Below, piece after piece: positions 41,081-49,885 of a DNA stretch of 64,000 bases. The translations under genes were made by a program, and so were the position numbers. The notes below the pieces were generated by a model that saw only the letters and a list, made by a program, of their open reading frames with translations, made no database searches and had not been told where the DNA came from. Each line of letters opens with the position of its first letter. The first letter of the stretch is position 1. The stretch is from Zhengella sp020637775 (lineage in GTDB: Bacteria; Pseudomonadota; Alphaproteobacteria; Rhizobiales; Rhizobiaceae). The stretch covers positions 310,001 through 374,000 of the forward strand of contig NZ_JAWKWO010000002.1 in NCBI RefSeq assembly GCF_041397485.1, written 5' to 3'.

Positions 41081-41428
41081 ATGAAAAAGCACACTCTTCT
41101 TGCCGCCGCGCTTGCCGTGGCCGCCACCCCTCTCGCGCTGGAAACGGCATCGGCCCAGTGTGGCGGCGCCTCCTGGTATGCCCTCACCTCCAGAACCGCT
41201 TCGGGCGAACGGATGAACCCGGCTGCCATGACCGCCGCCCATCGCACCTTGCCCTTCGGCACGCGCGTCAAGGTCACGAACCAGCACAATGGCCGCTCGG
41301 TGATCGTTCGCATCAATGACCGCGGCCCCTTCGTGAAGGGCCGGATCATTGACCTTTCCAAGGCTGCGGCCGGCAAGCTCGGCTTCATTTCCCGCGGCCA
41401 TACCAATGTCTGCTTCGTAAAGGGCTGA
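41081..41428 (+). CDS. RlpA-like septal ring lytic transglycosylase family protein (double-psi beta-barrel)
   Basis: The 115-residue protein has a signal peptide (MKKHTLLAAALAVAATPLAL, cleaved near ASA-Q) and a single DPBB domain. The RlpA motifs are GGASWYALTSRTASGERMNP, AAHRTLPFGTRVKVTN and RINDRGPFVKGRIIDLS, including the conserved His and Asp of the active cleft. The SPOR domain of full RlpA is absent, so it is a short form; septal targeting is unlikely without it. No strong ribosome site is visible. Confidence 0.9.
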   Translation: MKKHTLLAAALAVAATPLALETASAQCGGASWYALTSRTASGERMNPAAMTAAHRTLPFGTRVKVTNQHNGRSVIVRINDRGPFVKGRIIDLSKAAAGKLGFISRGHTNVCFVKG

Positions 41429-41454
41429 AAGGTCTTGCCCGCTACAGCGGCGCG

Positions 41455-42804
41455 TCAGCCTGGCCGGCGTTTGGCGTCTGCGGGAAAGGCGTCGCGCAGA
41501 TAGCCCAGCGTGGACAGCGCGTCGACGGGCCGGCCGAAGAAATAGCCCTGTCCGCCGGCACAGCCGAAGTCGACCAGCATTTCCGCCTGGGCTTCTTCCT
41601 CGATGCCCTCCGCCACGACGTCCATGCCGAGTCCGTCGCACATTGCCAGGATCGCCTTGACAATGTGTTCGGAAGGTCGGTCGCGCAGGATTTCGGAGAT
41701 GAAGGCGCGGTCGATCTTCAGCTTGTCGAACGGGATCTCCCGCAACCGGCCGAGCGACGATTGCCCGGTGCCGAAATCGTCGAGCGAAACGCGGATGCCC
41801 ACGCTGCGCAGGTCGTCGATGATCTACTTGGCCGAAGCCGGATGGCTCATCACGCCGGTTTCCGTGATCTCGATCTCCAGCCGCCAGGCGTCGAATCCGT
41901 TCCGGTCGAGGATCGACAGGATGGTCAGGCCCGTATTGGGATCGACGAGTTGCGACGGCGACAGGTTGAAGGAAAGGAACAGGTGGTCCGGCCATGTGCG
42001 CGCCGCTTGCGTGGCCTTGTGCAGCAGCAATCGCGACAGCTCGCCGATAATGCCGCGTTCTTCGGCAATCGGAATGAAGGCGGATGGCGGCACCGGGCCG
42101 AGATCGCGGTCGTTCCAGCGCGCGAGGCATTCGAAGCCGATGGTCGCCCGCGACTTCAGATCCACGATCGGCTGGAAATGCGGCTCCACCTCGCCCGCCG
42201 AGATCGCGCGCCGCAGCGCCTGCTCGATATGCGTGACCCGCCGCGCAGCCTCTTCCATCGCGCGGCTGAAGATCTTCGCCTTCGAGCGGGCCGAGCGCTT
42301 GGCGTGGTAAAGCGCCGTCTCCGCCTTGTGGAAAAGCGCATCGGCATCGTCATCGGCATTGTAGTAGAGCGCCCCGCCAATGGAGGCGCCCAGCCGTGCC
42401 GTGCGGTCGCCGAGGTCGTAAGGCGCTGAAATCACCTCCAGCAGCATCTCGGCATGATCGCGTGCCGCCTTTTCGGTGAAGACCGAGGGATAGAGGATGG
42501 CGAATTCGTCGCCGCCGATCCGCGCCACGAAGGCGCCTTCGTCCAGAGCGTTGCGAAGGCGCAGCGCCACCTGCAGCAGGATGTCGTCGCCGGCCATGCG
42601 GCCGAACAGGTCGTTGATGGGCTTGAAGCCGTCGAGGTCGATGATGCAGATGGTGAACGGAACCGGATCGTCCGCCGTATCGGCGATCTGGCGTGCAACC
42701 TTTTCCGAAAAGCGCTGGCGGTTGCCAAGCCCCGTCAGCGGATCCGTCAGGACGAGTTCTTTACTGGCCTGCGGTCGGAAGCCTGTTTTTCCGGACGTAT
42801 GCAT
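41455..42804 (-). pseudogene. GGDEF-EAL cyclic-di-GMP enzyme, interrupted by in-frame TAG
   Basis: The 449-codon frame encodes a diguanylate cyclase domain (about 15-180, with RIGGDEFAILYPS) and an EAL phosphodiesterase domain (about 195-449, with FECLARW as the EAL motif, DDFGTG and EGIEEEAQAEML). Both signatures are intact. Codon 327 (41826-41824) is TAG; the frame continues IIDDLRSVGIRVSLDDFGTG, so a CAG glutamine changed to TAG is simplest. Truncation would leave the GGDEF half and part of EAL. AGGGG lies before the ATG. No sensor or membrane segment is present. Confidence 0.88.
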
Positions 42805-43031
42805 GACGCCCCTGTTTCGTCACCTCGATCCGGACGAGTCTCAAGGGGAAGTCTGAATATTTCGTGATATTCGAACTATAAGATCAGACCTGCCGTCCGT
42901 CTTCGCGACCACGGCCCCGCGGCATGGTGGCCGCGCGCGTTTGGAATTGGCAAACCCGCGCGCGGGCGATACATGGGCAGGACAGAATGCAGCGAAGCCG
43001 GCCTTGGCCGGATACCAGGGAGCAAGCGGGC

Positions 43032-43976
43032 ATGGCACTCAACATCGCGGTCCAGATGGACCACGTCTCCTCGATCCAGATTGCCGGCGACACCACCTTC
43101 GCCCTGTGCCTGGAGGCGCAGGCGCGCGGGCATCGCCTTCATCACTACACGCCGGACAGCCTGTCCCAGGAAGAGGATCGCATCCATGCCTGGCTGGAAC
43201 CGCTGGAAGTGCGGGATGTCAGGGACAACCACTTCACGCTGGGCGCGCCGGTGCGCACCGACCTTTCGGACATGGATGTGGTGCTGCTGCGCCAGGACCC
43301 GCCATTCGACATGAACTACATCACCACCACCCACATGCTCGAACGCATCCACCCCGGAACTTTGGTGGTCAATGATCCGGCATGGGTGCGCAATTCGCCG
43401 GAGAAGATTTTCGTCACGGAGTTCGCCGACCTGATGCCGGCCACGCTCATCACCCGCAATCGGGCCGACGTGGCCGCTTTCCGCGAGAAGCATGGCGATG
43501 TCATCATCAAGCCGCTTTATGGCAATGGTGGCGCCGGCATTTTCCACATGCGCGAGGATGACCGCAACCTGGCGTCGTTGCTGGAAATGTTCGAGCAGAT
43601 TTTCCGCGAGCCCTACATCGTGCAGCAATACCTGCCTGCCGTGCGCAAGGGCGACAAGCGCATCATCCTCATCGATGGCGAACCGGTTGGCGCCATCAAC
43701 CGGGTGCCGGCCGACCATGACAGCCGCTCCAACATGCATGTGGGCGGCCGGGCGGAACATTCCGACCTGACCGAACGGGAACGCGAGATCTGCGCACGCA
43801 TCGGTCCCGCCCTGCGCGAGCGTGGCTTCATCCTCGTCGGCATTGACGTGATCGGCGACTGGCTCACCGAGATCAACGTGACCTCGCCGACCGGCGTGCG
43901 CGAAGTGAAGAAGTTCGGCGGCGCAGATATCGCCGCCCTTTTCTGGGATGCCGTTGAACGCCGCGCGGCGGGCTGA
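43032..43976 (+). CDS. gshB: Glutathione synthetase
   Basis: It joins gamma-glutamylcysteine and glycine with ATP. The 314-residue protein matches E. coli GshB in length. ATP-grasp blocks seen are VIIKPLYGNGGAGIFHM (about 155-171) and the C-terminal LVGIDVIGDWLTEINVTSPT with metal ligands. The start MALNIAVQMDHVSSI at 43032 has GGGAG upstream and fits the family; the longer frame to 42924 does not. It is followed by comM, as in other Rhizobiales. Confidence 0.96.
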   Translation: MALNIAVQMDHVSSIQIAGDTTFALCLEAQARGHRLHHYTPDSLSQEEDRIHAWLEPLEVRDVRDNHFTLGAPVRTDLSDMDVVLLRQDPPFDMNYITTTHMLERIHPGTLVVNDPAWVRNSPEKIFVTEFADLMPATLITRNRADVAAFREKHGDVIIKPLYGNGGAGIFHMREDDRNLASLLEMFEQIFREPYIVQQYLPAVRKGDKRIILIDGEPVGAINRVPADHDSRSNMHVGGRAEHSDLTEREREICARIGPALRERGFILVGIDVIGDWLTEINVTSPTGVREVKKFGGADIAALFWDAVERRAAG

Positions 43977-44158
43977 CCGCCCGGCGCGGTACGCGCTGTT
44001 CCGTCTGCACAACCCGATGCAACCGCTTTCCACCGTCGCGGGTGCATTGTTCCTGAATTGTTCTTGATTTCTTCCGGCAGTTGTGGTTTCACTGTCCTGC
44101 GTGCTGACAATTCGTCCGCGGGCCGTTCTGGGGATGCGGCCTGCAAGGGGGATGACAC

Positions 44159-45691
44159 ATGGTGTCACGTGTCCGCACGGTTGCTTTCCAGGGGATCGAG
44201 GCTGTTCCTGTCGACGTCCAGGTCATGGTCGCGCCCGGCAAGATGAACATGCATATCGTCGGCCTGCCGGACAAGGCCGTGGCGGAAAGCCGTGAGCGGG
44301 TGCAGGCGGCACTGCATGCCTCCGGCCTTTCCATGCCCGTCAAGAAGGTGACGGTGAACCTGGCGCCGGCGGACCTGCCCAAGGAGGGCAGCCACTATGA
44401 CTTGCCGATCGCGCTCGGCCTGATGGCTGCTTTGGGCGCGATTCCGCCCGATGCGCTGGCCTCCCATGTGGTTCTGGGCGAACTGGCGCTGGACGGAACG
44501 ATTGCACCTGTGGCAGGCGCCTTGCCTGCGGCCATGGGGGCCAATGCCGAGGGCCTCGGCCTGATCTGTCCGCACGGCTCCGGCGCCGAGGCCGCCTGGG
44601 CCGGCGCCGGCATCGACATTCTCGCCCCGCGCAGCCTCATCGCCATAGCCAATCACTTCCGCGGCACGCAGGTTCTCACCCGGCCCGAGCCGATGATCCG
44701 GCAGGCGCCGGCCAACCTGCCCGATCTCGCTGACATAAAGGGCCAGGAAACGGCCAAGCGCGCGCTCGAACTGGCTGCCGCCGGCGGCCACAACCTGCTC
44801 ATGGTCGGACCGCCAGGATCGGGCAAGTCGATGCTTGCCCAGCGCCTGCCATCCATTCTGCCGCGCCTGACGCCGCGCGAATTGCTGGATGTCTCGATGA
44901 TCGCGTCGATCGCCGGCGAACTGGCCGGAGGCAAGCTGTCCGACCGCCGGCCTTTCCGTGCCCCGCATCATTCCGCGTCCATGGCGGCCATGGTGGGCGG
45001 CGGATTTCGCGCCCGTCCGGGCGAGGTCTCCATGGCGCATAACGGCGTACTCTTTCTCGACGAGTTTCCCGAATTCGCCCCCGCCGTGCTGGATTCGCTG
45101 CGGCAGCCGCTGGAAACCGGCGAATGCTTCATCGCGCGCGCCAATCACCGTGTCTCCTATCCGGCCCGCATCCAGCTGGTTGCGGCCATGAATCCCTGCC
45201 GCTGCGGCATGGCGGGGGAGCCGGGCCACCGGTGTGCCCGCGGTCCGCGCTGCCAGAGCGAATATCAGGCGCGCATTTCCGGCCCGCTGCTGGACCGCAT
45301 CGACTTGCGCGTGGAAGTGCCCGCCGTTTCGGCGGCCGACCTGATCCGCCCCGGCACGGCCGAGACCTCGGCGGCGGTTGCGCGGCGCGTCGAGGCAGCC
45401 CGCGCCATGCAGGCGGCGCGTTACGCGGCGCTTGGCCTGCCGCCATCCACCGTCAACGCCCATTGCCCGACGGCGCTGGTCGAGCAGGTGGCAAGCCCGG
45501 ATTCCGCCGGACTGCAACTGCTTCACGATGCCGCTGAGAAGGCCGGTTTCTCGGCCCGCGCCTATCATCGAATCCTGAAGGTTGCGCGCACACTCGCCGA
45601 TCTCGATGGCGCCGACACGGTCGGACGCATCCACTTGGCCGAGTCCATTTCATACCGGATGGCGGGAGAGCGGATGGCCTCGGCCGCCTGA
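44159..45691 (+). CDS. comM: ComM/YifB family Mg-chelatase-like AAA+ ATPase
   Basis: The 510-residue protein has an N-terminal Lon-like domain (about 1-190), Walker A MVGPPGSGKSMLA (about 215-227), FLDEFPEF as Walker B (about 299-306) and a Cys-rich zinc site MNPCRCGMAGEPGHRC. ComM is a branch-migration helicase that helps integrate DNA in natural transformation. AAGGGGG precedes the ATG. It converges with trxA across a clear terminator. Full length. Confidence 0.95.
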   Translation: MVSRVRTVAFQGIEAVPVDVQVMVAPGKMNMHIVGLPDKAVAESRERVQAALHASGLSMPVKKVTVNLAPADLPKEGSHYDLPIALGLMAALGAIPPDALASHVVLGELALDGTIAPVAGALPAAMGANAEGLGLICPHGSGAEAAWAGAGIDILAPRSLIAIANHFRGTQVLTRPEPMIRQAPANLPDLADIKGQETAKRALELAAAGGHNLLMVGPPGSGKSMLAQRLPSILPRLTPRELLDVSMIASIAGELAGGKLSDRRPFRAPHHSASMAAMVGGGFRARPGEVSMAHNGVLFLDEFPEFAPAVLDSLRQPLETGECFIARANHRVSYPARIQLVAAMNPCRCGMAGEPGHRCARGPRCQSEYQARISGPLLDRIDLRVEVPAVSAADLIRPGTAETSAAVARRVEAARAMQAARYAALGLPPSTVNAHCPTALVEQVASPDSAGLQLLHDAAEKAGFSARAYHRILKVARTLADLDGADTVGRIHLAESISYRMAGERMASAA

Positions 45692-45881
45692 GCGCCGGCT
45701 TCGCGCCCTGCCTGCGGAAGGACCGCGGTCAGACATGCCGGCCACTGGCCCGGCACCCGTTGCATCACGCGCGCAAAGCGGGATCGCGCGCCCCCGGAAG
45801 CGGTACGCATCCGCTTGCCCGTCAGGGTGGCTGGCAAGGGAGGGCGATGGTCGGCAGGGAAACATCAAGCTCAAAAACATG

Positions 45882-45909
45882 AAAAACCCCGGCGCCAGGC
45901 GCCGGGGTT
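45882..45909 (-). terminator. Terminator of trxA
   Basis: AACCCCGGCGCC pairs with GGCGCCGGGGTT almost without loop, followed by T on the minus strand (TTTTTC). It closes the trxA side of the convergent comM/trxA gap. Confidence 0.8.
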
Positions 45910-45970
45910 CTGTTGTCTGACCCTGACCGGCAGCACCTGCCGGTTGGCCGGTTGGCCGATACGACCGGAC

Positions 45971-46294
45971 TCAGGCCACCGCGCCGGAAATCCAGGACGA
46001 CAGGGCCGTCTTCGGCGCAGCGCCCACCTTCATGTCGGCCACTTCGCCGCCCTTGAAGATCATCAGCGTCGGGATCGAGCGAACGCCATACTGCGCCGCC
46101 AGTTCCGGATTTTCGTCGATATTGATCTTCGCGATCTTGATCTTGCCGGCCATTTCACCGGCGATCTCGTCGAGCGCCGGTGCGATCATCTTGCACGGAC
46201 CGCACCATTCGGCCCAGAAATCCACCACCACCGGCTCGGCGGCGCCAAGCACGTCGGACTGGAAATTGGATTTGTCGATCTTGACGGTCGCCAT
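45971..46294 (-). CDS. trxA: Thioredoxin 1
   Basis: The 107-residue thioredoxin has the WCGPCK active site (about 31-36), preceded by VVVDFWAEW, and the cis-Pro in SIPTLMIF. It reduces cytoplasmic disulfides. Start 46294 is preferred because AAGGAG lies eight bases upstream; the ATG at 46300 is too close. It lies 75 bases downstream of addA, the order seen in Rhizobiales. Confidence 0.97.
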   Translation of the reverse strand: MATVKIDKSNFQSDVLGAAEPVVVDFWAEWCGPCKMIAPALDEIAGEMAGKIKIAKINIDENPELAAQYGVRSIPTLMIFKGGEVADMKVGAAPKTALSSWISGAVA

Positions 46295-46369
46295 TGTCAT
46301 TTCTCCTTGCGAGATTCGTGTTGGCGCCAATGTGGTCCTTCGCGTGTCGCTGTTCAAGTCACAACTTTG

Positions 46370-49300
46370 TCACGCCCGACGCAGCCGCAATCGGGTCAAG
46401 GCCTCTTCCATTGCCGCGTCAGGAAGCATGATCAGACGTGCGGCTTCGGTGAACAGCAGCGCGCAAGCGACGGGCCTGTCTGGCCAGAGCTGTTCGAGCA
46501 GCGCCTTGTAGAGCGCCATCTGTACGACATAGGCGGACGGAACCTGCGCCAGCGATGCCGGCGGCGGCCGGTTGGTCTTGTAGTCCAGCGCCAGCACGCC
46601 CTTGCCGGTCACGCACAGCCGGTCGATGACACCGGAGACAGGGTGGCGCCGCCCGGCGATGTCGACATGCCCGGAAACCGGCACTTCGGCCCGCGATCCT
46701 GGCCCGAAAGCTTCCCCGAAGCCCGGATCGGCAAGAATCGCGAGCACGGTCTCCAGCGCGCGTTCCGCCTCGCCATCCGGCCAGTCGGTTGCGGCGCGGG
46801 CGAGCCATGCGCGCGCCGTTGCCTCCCGGCGGCCGGGCTCCACATCCGGCAGCATCTGGAACAGGGTATGCAAGGCAATGCCCCGGCGAATCGCCAGGGG
46901 CGCCATGTCGGGCGTGTCGAGAACGGGCGAGCCGGCGGGTGGGGCATCGCCGGCCACCGGGTCGATCAGCAGCGCCGCCCCGGACGGAGACAGCGGCCTC
47001 GGCAGGGGCTCGGCGGGTACGGGCCGGGCCGTCGGGTCGAACGGCAAGGGTCTGGCCTGCGCTTGCGCGGCAGCGGCCGGTGGCGCGCAAGGCGGCAAGC
47101 CCGGCCCTTCGGTCTCCCGGTAAACGAGCACGGACTCACCGGTCACCGGATGCACCTCCTCGCGCGTGAAGGAGGAGGTGCTCAGGCCGTCTCTGGCAAG
47201 CCGTTGCCAGGTTCCCTCGTTCTGGCCGCGCACCCCATGATAGCCGCAGATCACCAGCCGGTCTTCGGCCCGCGTCATGCCGACATAGAGCAGCCGCCGG
47301 TACTCGTCCGCAGCCCGCGCGTCATTGGCCTCGTCCATGGCCGCAAGCGCCGTGTTCCTGCCTGCCCCGGCGCGCCATATGAAGCGCCTGATCGCCTCGC
47401 CATCGGGTTTGAACGGGGTGAGAAGCGGCCGGTTCTGCGCGATGACGGGTGCCGAACCGCTATCGACGAGGAAGACGACCGGCGCTTCCAGTCCCTTTGC
47501 CGCATGGGCCGTCATGATGCGCAGTTCCGACCGGTTCTGGTCCATCTCGCGCTTGATCTCCGGCGCGCTTGTTTCCAGCGTGTCGAGCAGGCTCTCCATG
47601 TCGCAGACCCCCGTCCGCTCCTGCGCCAGCGCGAAGGCGAGGAACTCATCGAGGATTTCGTCCGCTTCGGCGCCAAGCCGCGCCACCATGCGCCGGCGCA
47701 CGCCGTCGCGGGCCAGCAGGCTGGCGAAGAAGTCCGCCGGTCGGCGGAAGCCGGCCTCTGCCCGCCATGTCAGCAGCAGCGTCTCTGCGGCCTGGTAGCG
47801 CGGTTCGGTTGCCGCCGTCATGCGCAAGGCGCGCCAAAGGCTGCGTGCCGCCGGCCGCTCCAGCCCCAGCTGCATCAGGTCGTCATCGTCGAGCCCGAAG
47901 ACCGGGCTCTTGAGCACGGCGGCAAGCGACAGGTCGTCCTCCGGCTGCATCACGAAGCGGCCGATGGCGATCATGTCCTTGACGGCGATATGGGCCGGCA
48001 GGCTCAGCCGGTCCGCACCCGCCACGGGGATGCCGAGATTCTTCAGCGCGCGTGAAAGCGCGTGGATGAAGCGGTCGCGCTTGCGCACCAGCACCAGCAC
48101 GTCGCCGGCCGTGATCGCGCGGCCCTTGCCCGGCAGGGTCTCTCCGGTCTTCAGCCAGTGGTCCACCGTCGCCGCAATGCGGTTGGCCAGTTCCACCGCC
48201 GGTGCCGTTGCATGGTCGATGCCCTTGGTCCAATCCTCTTCCTCGTCGCTTTTCTGCGCCTGGATGGATGGCCACACCTCGACATGGCCGGGATGGTCGG
48301 CGCGCACGGCCTTGTGCTCGATCACCTCGCCATAGCGTGTCAGGCCCTTGCGCACGGCTTCGGCCTTGAAGACGGTATCGACCGCATGCAGCACATCGGG
48401 CGTGGAACGGAACGAATATTTCAGTTCCACCTCGACCAGCGGCTTGTCGATCGCCCGTGTCAGCGTGCGGAAATGGTGTTGCGAGGCATCGAAGGCGTCG
48501 GGTTCGGCGCCCTGGAAGGAATAGATCGACTGTTTCTCGTCGCCCACGGCGAAAACGGTGCGCGTCACGTTGTCCCGCGCGCCCTGTCCGGCGAAAAATT
48601 CCGCGGCCAGTCCCTTGATGACGTCCCATTGAACCGGGCTCGTATCCTGCGCCTCGTCCACGAGAATGTGGTCGATTCCCCTGTCGAGCTTGTAGTGGAC
48701 CCACGCACCGGCATCCTGGCGTTGCAGAAGATTGGCCGTACGCCGGATCAGGTCGTTGAAATCGAGAAAGCCGCGCGCCCGTTTCAGCGCCTCGTATCGG
48801 GCGATCAGCCGGTCGGCAATGGTCAGTGCGGCCGCTGTGTTGTCCACCATGTCGAGCGTGGCGATACGGTCCAGCGCGCCTGCGGCGGCCTGCGCCCCTG
48901 CGAGGTAGCGCTCGGCGAGATCGGGCATCGCCTTGCGCATGGCAGCGGGAAAGAGCCAGGTCACCGAATACGGTTCGCCCTTGCCGCTGAGCAGCGCTGC
49001 CGCCACCGCCTGCAGGCGTGCCACGGCGCCGCTTTCGCCGCATGCCTGCACGGCGGCATGGGTGCAGGCATCGCGGGCGCGCGTTGCACCATGGTTCAGC
49101 GCCCATGCATCGATGGCGCGCAGGAAGTCCGGGTCGCAGCCGGGCAGGGGCCATGCCGCCCGCGCGATGTCGTCCGCGCTTGCGGCCGCCCCCAGACCGA
49201 AAAGCGCCAGAAGGTCCGCGCGGCACGCTTCGGCCCCGCCTTCCTCGCCCAGCCACGTGGTCAACTCGTCCCGCCGGGCCACGATATCCTGCATCAGCCC

Positions 49301-49885
49301 GTCCAGCCCGGTCTCTCCGGCCTTTGCCAGGACGGTTGCGAAGGCATCCGCCAGTCCTGCCTCGTCCTTGGAAGCGGCCGTCAGCAGCATGCGCCTGGCC
49401 TCGCCGACCAGTGCGGCTTCCATGCGCCCGTCCAGCATTTCGAAATGTCCGGCAATGTTCGCTTCCAGCGGGAACTGGTGCAGGATCGCCTCGCAAAATG
49501 CGTGGATCGTCTGGATTTTCAGGCCGCCCGGCGTTTCCAGCGCCCGTGCAAACAGCGTGCGGGCATCGCGCATCTGCCCGCGCCCGGGCGCCGCGCCGGT
49601 CAGGTCTTGGATGGCGCCAGCAAGCGCCGCATCGTCTGCCATCGCCCAGCCGCCCAGCGTCTTGAAGATGCGGTGCGCCATGTTGGCGGCGGCCGCCTTC
49701 GTATAGGTCAGGCAGAGAATGCGCTGCGGTTCGTTGCCTTCCAGCAGCAGGCGGATGACGCGCGATGCCAGGACATGGGTCTTGCCAGAGCCGGCATTGG
49801 CCGACACCCAGGCCGAAATCGCCGGATTGGCCGCCCGCGTCTGGCTCTCGACAACATCGGCGGGAATGTTCAGCGCGCCGCTCAT
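46370..49885 (-). CDS. addA: AddA: double-strand break repair helicase-nuclease subunit
   Basis: The 1171-residue UvrD-type helicase has Walker A SANAGSGKTHVLASRV (about 30-45), AEQ-like motif II in ILVDEAQDTSPVQWD, and further SF1 motifs such as VGDEKQSIYSFQGAEPDAFD. The C-terminal PD-(D/E)XK nuclease has GVLALDYKTNRPPP near 1105. With AddB it processes broken ends for RecA. Start MSGALNIPADVV overlaps the addB stop by four bases (ATGA). The longer frame to 50818 is only addB sequence in another frame. Confidence 0.96.
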   Translation of the reverse strand: MSGALNIPADVVESQTRAANPAISAWVSANAGSGKTHVLASRVIRLLLEGNEPQRILCLTYTKAAAANMAHRIFKTLGGWAMADDAALAGAIQDLTGAAPGRGQMRDARTLFARALETPGGLKIQTIHAFCEAILHQFPLEANIAGHFEMLDGRMEAALVGEARRMLLTAASKDEAGLADAFATVLAKAGETGLDGLMQDIVARRDELTTWLGEEGGAEACRADLLALFGLGAAASADDIARAAWPLPGCDPDFLRAIDAWALNHGATRARDACTHAAVQACGESGAVARLQAVAAALLSGKGEPYSVTWLFPAAMRKAMPDLAERYLAGAQAAAGALDRIATLDMVDNTAAALTIADRLIARYEALKRARGFLDFNDLIRRTANLLQRQDAGAWVHYKLDRGIDHILVDEAQDTSPVQWDVIKGLAAEFFAGQGARDNVTRTVFAVGDEKQSIYSFQGAEPDAFDASQHHFRTLTRAIDKPLVEVELKYSFRSTPDVLHAVDTVFKAEAVRKGLTRYGEVIEHKAVRADHPGHVEVWPSIQAQKSDEEEDWTKGIDHATAPAVELANRIAATVDHWLKTGETLPGKGRAITAGDVLVLVRKRDRFIHALSRALKNLGIPVAGADRLSLPAHIAVKDMIAIGRFVMQPEDDLSLAAVLKSPVFGLDDDDLMQLGLERPAARSLWRALRMTAATEPRYQAAETLLLTWRAEAGFRRPADFFASLLARDGVRRRMVARLGAEADEILDEFLAFALAQERTGVCDMESLLDTLETSAPEIKREMDQNRSELRIMTAHAAKGLEAPVVFLVDSGSAPVIAQNRPLLTPFKPDGEAIRRFIWRAGAGRNTALAAMDEANDARAADEYRRLLYVGMTRAEDRLVICGYHGVRGQNEGTWQRLARDGLSTSSFTREEVHPVTGESVLVYRETEGPGLPPCAPPAAAAQAQARPLPFDPTARPVPAEPLPRPLSPSGAALLIDPVAGDAPPAGSPVLDTPDMAPLAIRRGIALHTLFQMLPDVEPGRREATARAWLARAATDWPDGEAERALETVLAILADPGFGEAFGPGSRAEVPVSGHVDIAGRRHPVSGVIDRLCVTGKGVLALDYKTNRPPPASLAQVPSAYVVQMALYKALLEQLWPDRPVACALLFTEAARLIMLPDAAMEEALTRLRLRRA

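Noticed and set aside
42855..42872. GAATAT...ATATTC inverted repeat before the GGDEF-EAL gene
   Set aside because: Arms are only six bases and AT-rich; it has no clear relation to a promoter.
45815..48055. 746-codon plus-strand ORF
   Set aside because: It is antisense to trxA and addA; composition is Arg/His/Gly-rich shadow coding with no family motifs.
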